Assembly: GCA_902625715.1 (NCBI GenBank)
Contig: CACOCP010000007.1
Location: 1 to 48,092, forward strand
DNA: 48,092 nt
Source of the DNA: an uncultured Pelagibacteraceae bacterium
GTDB lineage: Bacteria > Pseudomonadota > Alphaproteobacteria > Pelagibacterales > Pelagibacteraceae
Direction of reading: 5' to 3'
Part shown: positions 38,588 to 46,339 of the stretch, piece after piece
Position numbering within the stretch: position 1 is the stretch's first letter
How the letters are laid out: every line of letters begins with the position of its first letter
Position numbers and translations under genes: made by a program
The notes under the pieces: generated by a model
Told to the model about the DNA's origin: nothing
What the model saw: only the letters and a program-made list of their open reading frames with translations
The model's database searches: none

Positions 38588-39922
38588 TTACTGTCCATAT
38601 AGGAGTGCAGGTAACCAGAGGACAATCTTAGGATATAATATTATAATAACTAAACCGATTACTTGTATGACCATAAATTGCATCATACCTAAGTAAATAT
38701 CTTTTAGATCCCAACTTGGAACTACACCTTTTAAAAAATATGCAGACAAGGCAACAGGTGGTGAAAGCCAGGCGGTTTGAAGATTGACTGCAACTAAAAT
38801 AGCAAACCAAGTTAAATTAAATTCTAAAGCCTCAACTAGTGGTAAAATTATTGGAACAACAATCATTACAATTGGAACCCATTCTAAAGGCCAGCCAAGT
38901 AAAAAAATCATAACCATTATCATTCCTAAAATCAGATACTTATTCATCTCAAGTGACAGTAAAAAATCTGTAAGTACCATAGGTGTTCCCAATCTAGCGA
39001 ATACAGCTCCAAAAAAATTAGAAGCAGCAACAAGCACCATAATTAAAGCAGAAATTTCTAAAGTTTTAACTAATGCATCTTGAAGTTTTTTAAATGTAAG
39101 TTTTTTATATGCTAAAGATAATAATAGAGCACCGCCAGCACCACATCCAGCAGCCTCCGTAGGAGTGGCAAAACCAAACAAAATACTTCCTAAGGCTGCG
39201 AAAACTAAAGCAGCAGGTGGAACTAAGCCTAAAAAAAACTCTAACCAAAGTTTTTTTAAATCTGTAGTTCTTAATTCTTCTGGAATGGGAGGTCCCAGTT
39301 TTGGATTTAAAAAACATCTAAGTGTTGTGTAAGCTGCGTATAAACAAGCTAATAAAATTCCTGGTACAATCGCTGCAGCAAAAAGATCTGTCACAGGTAT
39401 TTCCATTATTGGACCCATTACAACTAGCATAATACTTGGTGGAATTAATATTCCTAGAGTTCCACCAGCTGTTATTGTACCTGCTGCTAACTTAACATCA
39501 TAACCAGATCTGTTCATAGATTTTGCAGCCATAATACCTAGTATTGTAACTGAAGCTCCAACAATACCTGTTGCTGCTGCAAAAATTACCGAAACAAATA
39601 ATACAGCATAATATAATGAACCTTTCACTCTTGCTAGCATCATTTGAAATGCTGAAAAAAGTCTTTCCATTAAGCCTGCTTGTTCCATCATTATACCCAT
39701 GAAAACAAACAAGGGGACGGCGGCTAAGGTCTGCTCTGTCATAACCATGGAAAATTGAAGTGTCATTAAATAAAAGACTAATTTTCCAAAACCCAAGTAT
39801 CCAAAAACGAAACCTAAAAAAATTAAAGTGAATGAAATTGGAAATCCAATAAATATGGCAAATAGCATTACTCCAATTAATACGAAACCTAAAATAGCTG
39901 GATCAATTAAATGTGAAATCAT
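38588..39922 (-). CDS. dctM: TRAP transporter large permease subunit
   Basis: 444 aa, about 12 helices, the main transport channel of a tripartite ATP-independent periplasmic transporter driven by a sodium gradient. Typical blocks: PLFVFMGIMMEQAG, ATGIVGASVTILGIMAA, GTLGILIPPSIMLVV and ATPTEAAGCGAGGAL. I start it at 39922: this ATG overlaps the dctQ stop (ATGA) and has GGAG just upstream; the ATG at 39937 would place that ribosome-binding site inside the gene. Confidence 0.95.
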   Translation of the reverse strand: MISHLIDPAILGFVLIGVMLFAIFIGFPISFTLIFLGFVFGYLGFGKLVFYLMTLQFSMVMTEQTLAAVPLFVFMGIMMEQAGLMERLFSAFQMMLARVKGSLYYAVLFVSVIFAAATGIVGASVTILGIMAAKSMNRSGYDVKLAAGTITAGGTLGILIPPSIMLVVMGPIMEIPVTDLFAAAIVPGILLACLYAAYTTLRCFLNPKLGPPIPEELRTTDLKKLWLEFFLGLVPPAALVFAALGSILFGFATPTEAAGCGAGGALLLSLAYKKLTFKKLQDALVKTLEISALIMVLVAASNFFGAVFARLGTPMVLTDFLLSLEMNKYLILGMIMVMIFLLGWPLEWVPIVMIVVPIILPLVEALEFNLTWFAILVAVNLQTAWLSPPVALSAYFLKGVVPSWDLKDIYLGMMQFMVIQVIGLVIIILYPKIVLWLPALLYGQ

Positions 39923-40530
39923 TCTTCTCCAGGCCACTTACCTTTTGTAGCCGCGTAATAACTTTTTAAAATTTCTGAAACTCCTTGTACTAATAAAAAT
40001 ACAATACCAAACCAAAGACATGATTTAATGGGCCACATAATTGGCATCCAAGTTGTATCCATGCCACGTTCATTTCTCATTATAGACTCTTGAACAAATC
40101 CAGTAGTCATATAGAGAAACACAATTAAACCTGGAAAATAAAATAATAAATAAAGCCAAAAATCAATTGTTCCTTGAGTTTTGGTTTTAAAATTTCTGTA
40201 TAAAAAATCCGCTCTTATATGAACGCCTTTTGACAAAGCATAACCAGCTCCTAACATGAAGAGCGCACCATAAAAAAATCTACTCATGTCATATGCCCAA
40301 ATGGTTGGTGCTAAAAATAATTTACGAGCTAATACTTCGTAAACCATTCCAAGCATTAAAGGAATTGTAATCCAGCAAACAATATTACCAATGACCTTAC
40401 TAAATTTATCAATATTAGTTATTGTTTTAGCCATCCAAGAAGGCATATCCTCTGGCATCTTGCCAGAGCCGCCCCTTCTCTCTGCAATCATTTCATCTGA
40501 AATATCAAGTTTTGGACTTTTGTCGTTCAT
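39919..40530 (-). CDS. dctQ: TRAP transporter small permease subunit
   Basis: 203 aa. Four membrane helices (from about residue 45) with the conserved IWAYDMSRFFYGALFMLGAGYAL and GVHIRADFLY motif of DctQ. The first 40 residues are hydrophilic and extend beyond the usual short N-terminus. There is no Shine-Dalgarno; the ATG is 13 bases downstream of a strong hairpin, which may limit its translation or set mRNA stability. Confidence 0.92.
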   Translation of the reverse strand: MNDKSPKLDISDEMIAERRGGSGKMPEDMPSWMAKTITNIDKFSKVIGNIVCWITIPLMLGMVYEVLARKLFLAPTIWAYDMSRFFYGALFMLGAGYALSKGVHIRADFLYRNFKTKTQGTIDFWLYLLFYFPGLIVFLYMTTGFVQESIMRNERGMDTTWMPIMWPIKSCLWFGIVFLLVQGVSEILKSYYAATKGKWPGEE

Positions 40531-40543
40531 GTAATGATAGAAG

Positions 40544-40563
40544 AGCGGGCCCTAAGGCCCGCT
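40544..40563 (-). promoter_or_regulatory. Intercistronic hairpin between dctP and dctQ
   Basis: Perfect 8-bp G+C-rich stem (AGCGGGCC / GGCCCGCT) with a 4-base loop, in the 47-base gap between dctP and dctQ. No T run follows on the minus strand, so it is not a standard terminator. Such hairpins protect the upstream mRNA from exonucleases and cause the binding protein to be made in excess over the membrane subunits. It is striking in a genome this AT-rich. Confidence 0.7.
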
Positions 40564-40577
40564 GTAATTGATTTAAT

Positions 40578-41678
40578 TTACTTTTTCTTTAACTCATTTG
40601 CATAAGCCATTCCTAGCTTAGCATTTGATGTTTGTGCACCAGACCAAAATGGTACTGCAGTATTAGCAAAGTTTATCATAGAGTCATAAACCTCTTTAAA
40701 GAATGGATTTTTAGCAGCATTCTTTTCAAGAGTTGCTTTTGCAGCAGCCATGTAAGCTGGGAAATAATCAGCTGGAGTATCTTCAAGAATTACACCATGG
40801 TTTTCTGTTAAGTCTTTCAAAGCTAAACCGTTAGTATTAATTCTGTAAGCAAGAGCTCTCATTAAAGAAGCATCAGCAGCCATTTTCAAAGAAAATTTTT
40901 CATGATCTGTGAACTTCTCATAAGTTGTTCCAGTAATATAAAAGTCAGCATTAACAACTACTTGGTGTAAACCTTGTAAGTAATAATGTTTTAGTACTTT
41001 GTGAATACCAAAAACTTTATCAGGTTGTGGACAACACCACTCCGCAGCATCAATAGTTCCTGCTTCAAGAGCTGGAAGTATATCACCCCCACCCATTGCA
41101 ACAGATGCTATGCCAATATCTTTATAAGTTTGACCTGGAATTCCTGGAGGAGTTCTGAACTTAAACGTTCTGAAATCGTCCATGTTTTTGATTTGTCTTG
41201 GAAACCATCCTAAAGCCTCTGGACCAACTGGTTGCAACATGAAACCTTTAATATTTCTATTCATCTCTCCCCATAGACGGTCATATAATTGCTCACCACC
41301 ACCGTATAAGAACCATGATAAAAACGCTATGTTGTCAATTCCAACTCCACCACCGGCAACAGGAGAACCAAATAACATTGCTGCTGGGTGTTCACCAGAC
41401 CAATAGTGTGTCCATGCAAACCCACAGTCAATTAATCCTTTGTCTACAGCATCAAGTGTTTCTTTAACACCTACAACTGTTCCTGCTGGCATAATCTCAA
41501 ATTTAAGAGACCCATTAGTTAGTTTTGTTACGTTGTCAGTAAAGTCTTTCAACATTACCGCCTCATCACCTTTGGCGCTAATAACTGTCTGACACTTTAA
41601 TGTTTTTGCTGCACTAGCATTCGAAATAAATCCAAACACTAAAAAAGAAGCAAACAACATTGAAATGATTTTTTTCAT
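40578..41678 (-). CDS. dctP: TRAP transporter substrate-binding protein (TakP-like)
   Basis: Periplasmic solute receptor, 366 aa from the ATG at 41678, which has a strong AGGGG ribosome-binding site and begins the signal peptide (cleavage after ISNASA). The ATG at 41720 is rejected. Family landmarks: FKFRTPPG with the conserved carboxylate-binding Arg, and GTIDAAEW followed by a cell of aromatic residues, as in TakP-type receptors for 2-oxo acids. An unusual Cys-Cys replaces the residues after that Trp. Organic acids are the likely ligands, but the pocket substitutions prevent a firm statement. Confidence 0.92.
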   Translation of the reverse strand: MKKIISMLFASFLVFGFISNASAAKTLKCQTVISAKGDEAVMLKDFTDNVTKLTNGSLKFEIMPAGTVVGVKETLDAVDKGLIDCGFAWTHYWSGEHPAAMLFGSPVAGGGVGIDNIAFLSWFLYGGGEQLYDRLWGEMNRNIKGFMLQPVGPEALGWFPRQIKNMDDFRTFKFRTPPGIPGQTYKDIGIASVAMGGGDILPALEAGTIDAAEWCCPQPDKVFGIHKVLKHYYLQGLHQVVVNADFYITGTTYEKFTDHEKFSLKMAADASLMRALAYRINTNGLALKDLTENHGVILEDTPADYFPAYMAAAKATLEKNAAKNPFFKEVYDSMINFANTAVPFWSGAQTSNAKLGMAYANELKKK

Positions 41679-41817
41679 TTTTCCCCTCTCAGTTAAATTT
41701 AAAGAGCTGCATACTTTCAAAAATAATTAGGATACACAAGCATGAATTCGACATTATTTAATAAAAAATGTATAAAAAATTAAAATTAAGTTATTATTTT
41801 TATAAATATTCTTATCT
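41679..41817. promoter_or_regulatory. Divergent intergenic control region of the transport/catabolic locus
   Basis: The only gap in the 36-47 kb locus that can hold promoters, driving dctPQM-permease-dehydrogenase leftward and the GMC operon rightward. It is very AT-rich. I see a TATAAA on the plus strand about 20 bases before the GMC ATG but no convincing -35, and no strong dyad or riboswitch-like structure. No regulator gene is adjacent. Confidence 0.4.
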
Positions 41818-43428
41818 ATGGAAACTTTTGACTACATAATTGTAGGAGCTGGATCGGCAGGATGTGTTTTAGCTAATAGATTATCTGCAGACCCAAATAA
41901 TAAAGTTTTACTACTCGAGGCTGGTGGAAAGGATACTTATCCGTGGATCCATATTCCAGTTGGCTACTATAAAACTATGCATAATCCAAAAGTTGATTGG
42001 TGTTTTAAGACTGAGCCCGACGAAACAATGAATAATAGATCCATCAGATATCCAAGAGGAAAAACTCTAGGTGGTAGCTCATCCATTAATGGTTTACTTT
42101 GGATACGTGGTCAAAAAGAAGATTATGATGTGTGGCGCCAACTTGGCAACAGAGGTTGGGGCTGGAATGATGTTTTACCATATTTTTTAAAATCTGAGAA
42201 CAACGAACTAGGAAAAAGTGAATTTCATAATGATAGTGGACCAATAACTGTTGCAAATAAAAAAATAGATTTAAAATTACTTGATGAGTTTCAAAATGCC
42301 GCTGAGGAAGTTGGAATTCCAAAAACAATAGATTTTAATAAAGGGGATAATTTTGGAGTTGGTTTCTTTCAATTTACTACCAGTCATAGCAAATTTGGTC
42401 TTAAATTAAGGTGCAGCGCTGCAAAAGGTTATTTGAATCCTGTAAAAAATAGAAAAAATTTAAAAATTGTAGTTAATGCTCATGTTCAAAAACTTAATTT
42501 TAATAACAAATCAGTAGAGAGTGTAAGTTTTTTTACAGATAATAAATTAAATCATGCAAAAGCAAATATGGAAGTTATTTTATCTGCTGGAGCAATAGGT
42601 TCACCGCATTTGTTACAAATATCAGGAATTGGCGATAGTGAAAAAATTAAAAATCAAGGAATAGATATTGTGCATGAACTAAAAGGTGTGGGTAAAAATT
42701 TACAAGATCATTTAATGTTTAGACCAGTTTATAAATTAAAAAATATTAAATCACTTAATAGAGATATTGAAAGTTTATATTCAAAATTTTTAATGGGTCT
42801 TCAATATATTTTGAAACAAAGTGGCCCTATAACAATGGGTGCGAGTCAAGTATGTGCTTTTACTAAAAGTGATCCATCACGAGCTACACCAAACTTACAA
42901 TTTCATGTCCAGCCATTAAGTACAGATATTTTGGGAGTTACCCCAATGCATGATTTTGAAGGTATTACACCAACTGTTGCAAACATCAGGCCTACAAGCA
43001 GAGGTGAAATTAATATAACTAGTAATGATAGTAGAGATAATCCAAAAATTAAGATGAATTATCTTTCTACAGAAGATGACAGGATAGTTGCTGCCAAAAG
43101 CCTAAAGCTTGTAAGAAAAATTATGTTAGAGACTGAAACATTTAAAAAATATCAACCCGAGGAATATAGGCCAGGAGTACATATTACTGATGATGAAGAA
43201 TTAGTTAAAGCTGGTAGTGATTTCACTCAAACAATATTTCACCCGGTTGGAACTTGTAAAATGGGAAATGATGATAGCGCGGTTGTTAATGATAAATTAT
43301 CAGTTCATGGAATACGAAACTTAAGAGTTATTGATGCATCTATAATGCCTAACATTACATCCGGAAACACTAATGCCCCCACTATAATGATTGCCGAAAA
43401 AGGTGCAGATATGATATTGAACTCATAA
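41818..43428 (+). CDS. GMC-family FAD-dependent alcohol/choline-type dehydrogenase
   Basis: 536 aa. N-terminal FAD motif IIVGAGSAGCVLANRL (residues 7-22), GMC signature 1 GKTLGGSSSINGLLWIRG, signature 2 SAGAIGSPHLLQISGIG, and the C-terminal catalytic block HPVGTCKMG followed by NTNAPTIMIAEKGADMI. Close to choline dehydrogenase-like and long-chain alcohol dehydrogenases; the many paralogues differ in substrate, so BetA should not be assumed. First gene of a six-gene rightward operon, divergent from the TRAP transporter. Confidence 0.92.
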   Translation: METFDYIIVGAGSAGCVLANRLSADPNNKVLLLEAGGKDTYPWIHIPVGYYKTMHNPKVDWCFKTEPDETMNNRSIRYPRGKTLGGSSSINGLLWIRGQKEDYDVWRQLGNRGWGWNDVLPYFLKSENNELGKSEFHNDSGPITVANKKIDLKLLDEFQNAAEEVGIPKTIDFNKGDNFGVGFFQFTTSHSKFGLKLRCSAAKGYLNPVKNRKNLKIVVNAHVQKLNFNNKSVESVSFFTDNKLNHAKANMEVILSAGAIGSPHLLQISGIGDSEKIKNQGIDIVHELKGVGKNLQDHLMFRPVYKLKNIKSLNRDIESLYSKFLMGLQYILKQSGPITMGASQVCAFTKSDPSRATPNLQFHVQPLSTDILGVTPMHDFEGITPTVANIRPTSRGEINITSNDSRDNPKIKMNYLSTEDDRIVAAKSLKLVRKIMLETETFKKYQPEEYRPGVHITDDEELVKAGSDFTQTIFHPVGTCKMGNDDSAVVNDKLSVHGIRNLRVIDASIMPNITSGNTNAPTIMIAEKGADMILNS

Positions 43429-44010
43429 ATGTTTTCACCTGAACAAATTACAATCCTTTTACAAATAATATTTATAGATTTAGTATTAGCTGGTGATAAT
43501 GCGATCATTATTGGAATGGTTGCTTCTCAATTTCCTCCAGATCAAAGAAAGAAAATTATATTTTGGGGAATTGGAGGTGCTGTAATTTTAAGAATTATTT
43601 TAACTTTGATTACGGCCTACTTACTCCAAATCACTGGACTAAGATTAATCGGAGGATTATTATTGCTTTATATTGTTTACAAACTTTATATCGATGTCAT
43701 AAAAAATAGTGGTAAAGAAGAAAGTAATATAAAAGTTGATAGCTCAAGTTTTTTTAAAGCAATTTTTACTGTTTTACTTGCAGATTTTACAATGAGTTTA
43801 GATAACGTTTTAGGCGTTGCTGGAGCTGCGAAAGATCACTATGGTTTGTTAGTGTTTGGCCTTGTTTTATCGATAATATTAATGGCTACTGCAGCAACGT
43901 TAATTTCAAATTGGATAAAAAAATACAAATGGATAGCGTGGTTAGGTTTATTTGCAATATTAATTGTTGCTTTAGATCTGATTTATACTGATATAAAATT
44001 ACTTATTTGA
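43429..44010 (+). CDS. TerC/YjbE-family integral membrane protein
   Basis: 193 aa, about six or seven helices. Two acidic motifs in membrane segments, IDLVLAGDNAIIIGM (residues about 16-30) and TMSLDNVLGVAGAA, are the metal-coordinating hallmark of TerC proteins, several of which export manganese or serve metal loading of exported enzymes. It begins directly after the GMC stop with no spacing. Its relation to the catabolic neighbours is unclear. Confidence 0.9.
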   Translation: MFSPEQITILLQIIFIDLVLAGDNAIIIGMVASQFPPDQRKKIIFWGIGGAVILRIILTLITAYLLQITGLRLIGGLLLLYIVYKLYIDVIKNSGKEESNIKVDSSSFFKAIFTVLLADFTMSLDNVLGVAGAAKDHYGLLVFGLVLSIILMATAATLISNWIKKYKWIAWLGLFAILIVALDLIYTDIKLLI

Positions 44011-44768
44011 TGTATTTAAAAAAGATCAATTTAAAAAATAAATATGCTCTTGTTACTGGAGCGGGTAAAGGTTTAGGTAGAGCGTGTGCCATAGCATTAG
44101 CTGAAGCTGGCGCAATAATAATAGGATTAAGTAGAACAAAATCAGATTTAGACAAATTAGAAAAAGATATAAAAAAAACAAAAAGCAAACTAATTAAAAT
44201 TCACTGTGATGTAATGGATTATAGCGATTTAAGTGAAAAGTTAAAAAAAGTTAAGTTTATCGACGTTTTGGTAAACAATGCAGGAACAAATTTACCAGAA
44301 CCATTTGAAAAGGTAAAACAACAAAGCATGAATTATCTTGTTGATCTTAATCTTAAGTCTGCTTTTAACGTTGCGCAATTAGTTGTGAAGAAAATGCTTA
44401 AGAATAAAAAAAGAGGTGGTTCTATCATTAACATGTCATCACAGCTTGGACATGTTGGGATGTCAGGTCGAAATGTTTATAACATGACTAAATTTGGTAT
44501 AGAAGGCCTTACTAAAGGTATGGGTGTTGAATTAGCAAATAGAAATATAAGAGTAAATACTGTTGCCCCTACTTTTGTTGAAACACCAATGGTTAAAAAT
44601 TTTTTTAAAAACAAGAAATTTAAAAAACTTGCCCTAGATGGAATACCAATGGGTAAAGCTGCTAAAGAAAGCGATGTTGCAACTGCTGTATGTTTTTTAG
44701 CATCTGATGCTGCTGCAATGATTACAGGAACATCTATTCTTATAGATGGAGGATGGACAGCTAAATAA
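44010..44768 (+). CDS. Short-chain dehydrogenase/reductase (NADP-type)
   Basis: 252 aa from the ATG at 44010, which overlaps the TerC stop (TGATG); a TTG one codon earlier is unlikely. Cofactor motif TGAGKGLG near residue 16, an Arg after the second strand (GLSRTKSD) pointing to NADP, NNAG, catalytic Ser in NMSSQLG and YNMTK (Tyr-x3-Lys), and an IDGGW C-terminus typical of gluconate-5-dehydrogenase and FabG-like members. Substrate unknown. Confidence 0.9.
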   Translation: MYLKKINLKNKYALVTGAGKGLGRACAIALAEAGAIIIGLSRTKSDLDKLEKDIKKTKSKLIKIHCDVMDYSDLSEKLKKVKFIDVLVNNAGTNLPEPFEKVKQQSMNYLVDLNLKSAFNVAQLVVKKMLKNKKRGGSIINMSSQLGHVGMSGRNVYNMTKFGIEGLTKGMGVELANRNIRVNTVAPTFVETPMVKNFFKNKKFKKLALDGIPMGKAAKESDVATAVCFLASDAAAMITGTSILIDGGWTAK

Positions 44769-45556
44769 TGAGGAAAATATTGCTTTTTATAGCAATTATA
44801 TTCTCTACTCATACACAAGCACTTGAGTTTCAAGGTAATTTTTTGCAGGGACATTTCATTTTAGGTAAAGCAAAAATAGGTTCAAAAGTATTTATTGATA
44901 AAAAGCAGGTTAAAGTATCCAAAGATGGATATTTTGTATTTGGAATTGATAGAGATAGAAAATTTGATTTGGAAATTACAGAAATTAATAATGGAAAAAA
45001 AAATAATGTAATTAAAAAAGTCTTTAAAAGAAAATATAACATCCAAAGAATAGATGGTTTGCCTGAAAATAAAGTTACACCACCTGAGTCTGTTTATAAA
45101 AGAATTAAAGAGGAAAATGGTAGGATTGGAAAAGCAAGAGCAATTAATTCAGATTTAACATTTTTTACTAATCAATTTATTATGCCAGTACAAGGTATAA
45201 TAAGTGGAGTGTATGGAAGTCAAAGAATTCTCAATGGAAAACCTAAATGGCCTCATTATGGAATTGATATAGCGGCAAAAAAAGGGACGAAAATAAAATC
45301 ATCAGGGTCTGGAATTGTTACTATGGCTGAGGATGACCTTTATTATACAGGTGGAACTATAATAATGGATCATGGTCATGGTATATCTACCATATATTCA
45401 CACTTAGAGGATATAATGGTGAATGTTGGTGATGAGATTAAACAAGGCGATATTATAGGAACAGTTGGCTCAACTGGTCGATCAACAGGTCCACATCTTG
45501 ATTTTAGAATAAATTGGTTTCAAACGAGACTTGATCCTATGAGTATTCTTCAATAG
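44768..45556 (+). CDS. Secreted M23-family peptidase with HxD motif
   Basis: 262 aa with signal peptide (MRKILLFIAIIFSTHTQA). The C-terminal LytM-type domain (from about residue 140) has the first metal motif HYGIDIA (H-x3-D) and the second in GPHLDFRIN, where the usual HLH is HLD, so one zinc ligand is Asp. This variant is common in alphaproteobacterial M23 proteins. It probably acts on cell-wall peptides or regulates amidases in the periplasm. Overlaps the dehydrogenase stop (TAATG); it has no obvious link to metabolism. Confidence 0.88.
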   Translation: MRKILLFIAIIFSTHTQALEFQGNFLQGHFILGKAKIGSKVFIDKKQVKVSKDGYFVFGIDRDRKFDLEITEINNGKKNNVIKKVFKRKYNIQRIDGLPENKVTPPESVYKRIKEENGRIGKARAINSDLTFFTNQFIMPVQGIISGVYGSQRILNGKPKWPHYGIDIAAKKGTKIKSSGSGIVTMAEDDLYYTGGTIIMDHGHGISTIYSHLEDIMVNVGDEIKQGDIIGTVGSTGRSTGPHLDFRINWFQTRLDPMSILQ

Positions 45557-45565
45557 GTTCTAATT

Positions 45566-46339
45566 ATGAAAAGTGAAATAAATCAAATTGCTGATAAATT
45601 AGTAAAAGCTTATAATACAAATACGTTTATAAATCCCATCCCAGTAAAATATTGTAAAAATATTAATTTAGCTAATAAAGTTAGAAAACTATGTGAAGAT
45701 AAAGTTAGTGATGAAACCATAGGTATAAAAGCAGGTGGAACAGGAATTCAGGCTCTTAAGAAACTAGGAGAAAAAGAGCCTTTTATTGCAAAAATTTTTA
45801 AAAAAAGATTTCTTAAATCAGGTCAAAACGTAAAGATATATAAAAATACCAAAGGTATTGAGGTTGAGGTTTATTATTTAATAAAGAAATCTTTCTTCGA
45901 TTTCAAAGGTAAGGTTACAAAAAATAATATTTCTAAATTTATAAAATTTATGGGGCCTTGTTTTGAAATTGTTGGATTTAGGCAAAGAAATAAGCAATTT
46001 AATTACCTTGGAGATATTTGTAGTGATTTTGGATTTAATATTAAGTTTATAGTTGGAAAAAAAATCAAATTTAAAAAACTTAACTTAAATAATTTAAAAA
46101 CTTCATTAGAAAGTAAGAAAAATGGTTTGAAAATAAATGGTAATACAAATATTGTTTATATCAATCCATTAAATTGTTTAAGATTTGTTTTAAATAAAGT
46201 TAAAAAAGAAAAAATAAACTTAAATAAAGACTTTTATGTTTTCACGGGTTCCACTGTAGGTGTTGTGCCCTTCAAAGGAAAAGGATTATACAAAGGTACT
46301 ATTGATAAAATTGGCTCTGTTAGTGTTAATATCAGGTAA
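45566..46339 (+). CDS. MhpD-like 2-oxopent-4-enoate hydratase family protein
   Basis: 257 aa, fumarylacetoacetate-hydrolase fold superfamily. Matches to the hydratase pattern: IGIKAGGTGIQALKKLG for the N-terminal substrate loop, metal-binding Glu-x-Glu in IEVEVYYLI, the third ligand Glu in PCFEIVGFR, and the C-terminal TGSTVGVVPFKGKG. These enzymes hydrate or decarboxylate 2-oxo acids with Mg2+. The sequence is rather divergent and Lys-rich, so the precise reaction is uncertain. Begins 9 bases after the M23 gene. Confidence 0.75.
   Translation: MKSEINQIADKLVKAYNTNTFINPIPVKYCKNINLANKVRKLCEDKVSDETIGIKAGGTGIQALKKLGEKEPFIAKIFKKRFLKSGQNVKIYKNTKGIEVEVYYLIKKSFFDFKGKVTKNNISKFIKFMGPCFEIVGFRQRNKQFNYLGDICSDFGFNIKFIVGKKIKFKKLNLNNLKTSLESKKNGLKINGNTNIVYINPLNCLRFVLNKVKKEKINLNKDFYVFTGSTVGVVPFKGKGLYKGTIDKIGSVSVNIR

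Noticed and set aside
38628..38810. Other open frames lying within dctM, dnaE, nuo and other long genes, on either strand
   Set aside because: They are shadows of confidently identified genes: low-complexity or Cys/Ser/Phe-rich products with no ribosome-binding sites or family features.
39923..39937. DctM start at 39937
   Set aside because: The ribosome-binding site GGAG for the ATG at 39922 lies within this stretch, and 39922 gives the usual ATGA coupling to dctQ.
40544..40563. Intrinsic terminator after dctP
   Set aside because: The stem is strong but no T run follows on the transcribed strand, and dctQM downstream need the same transcript.
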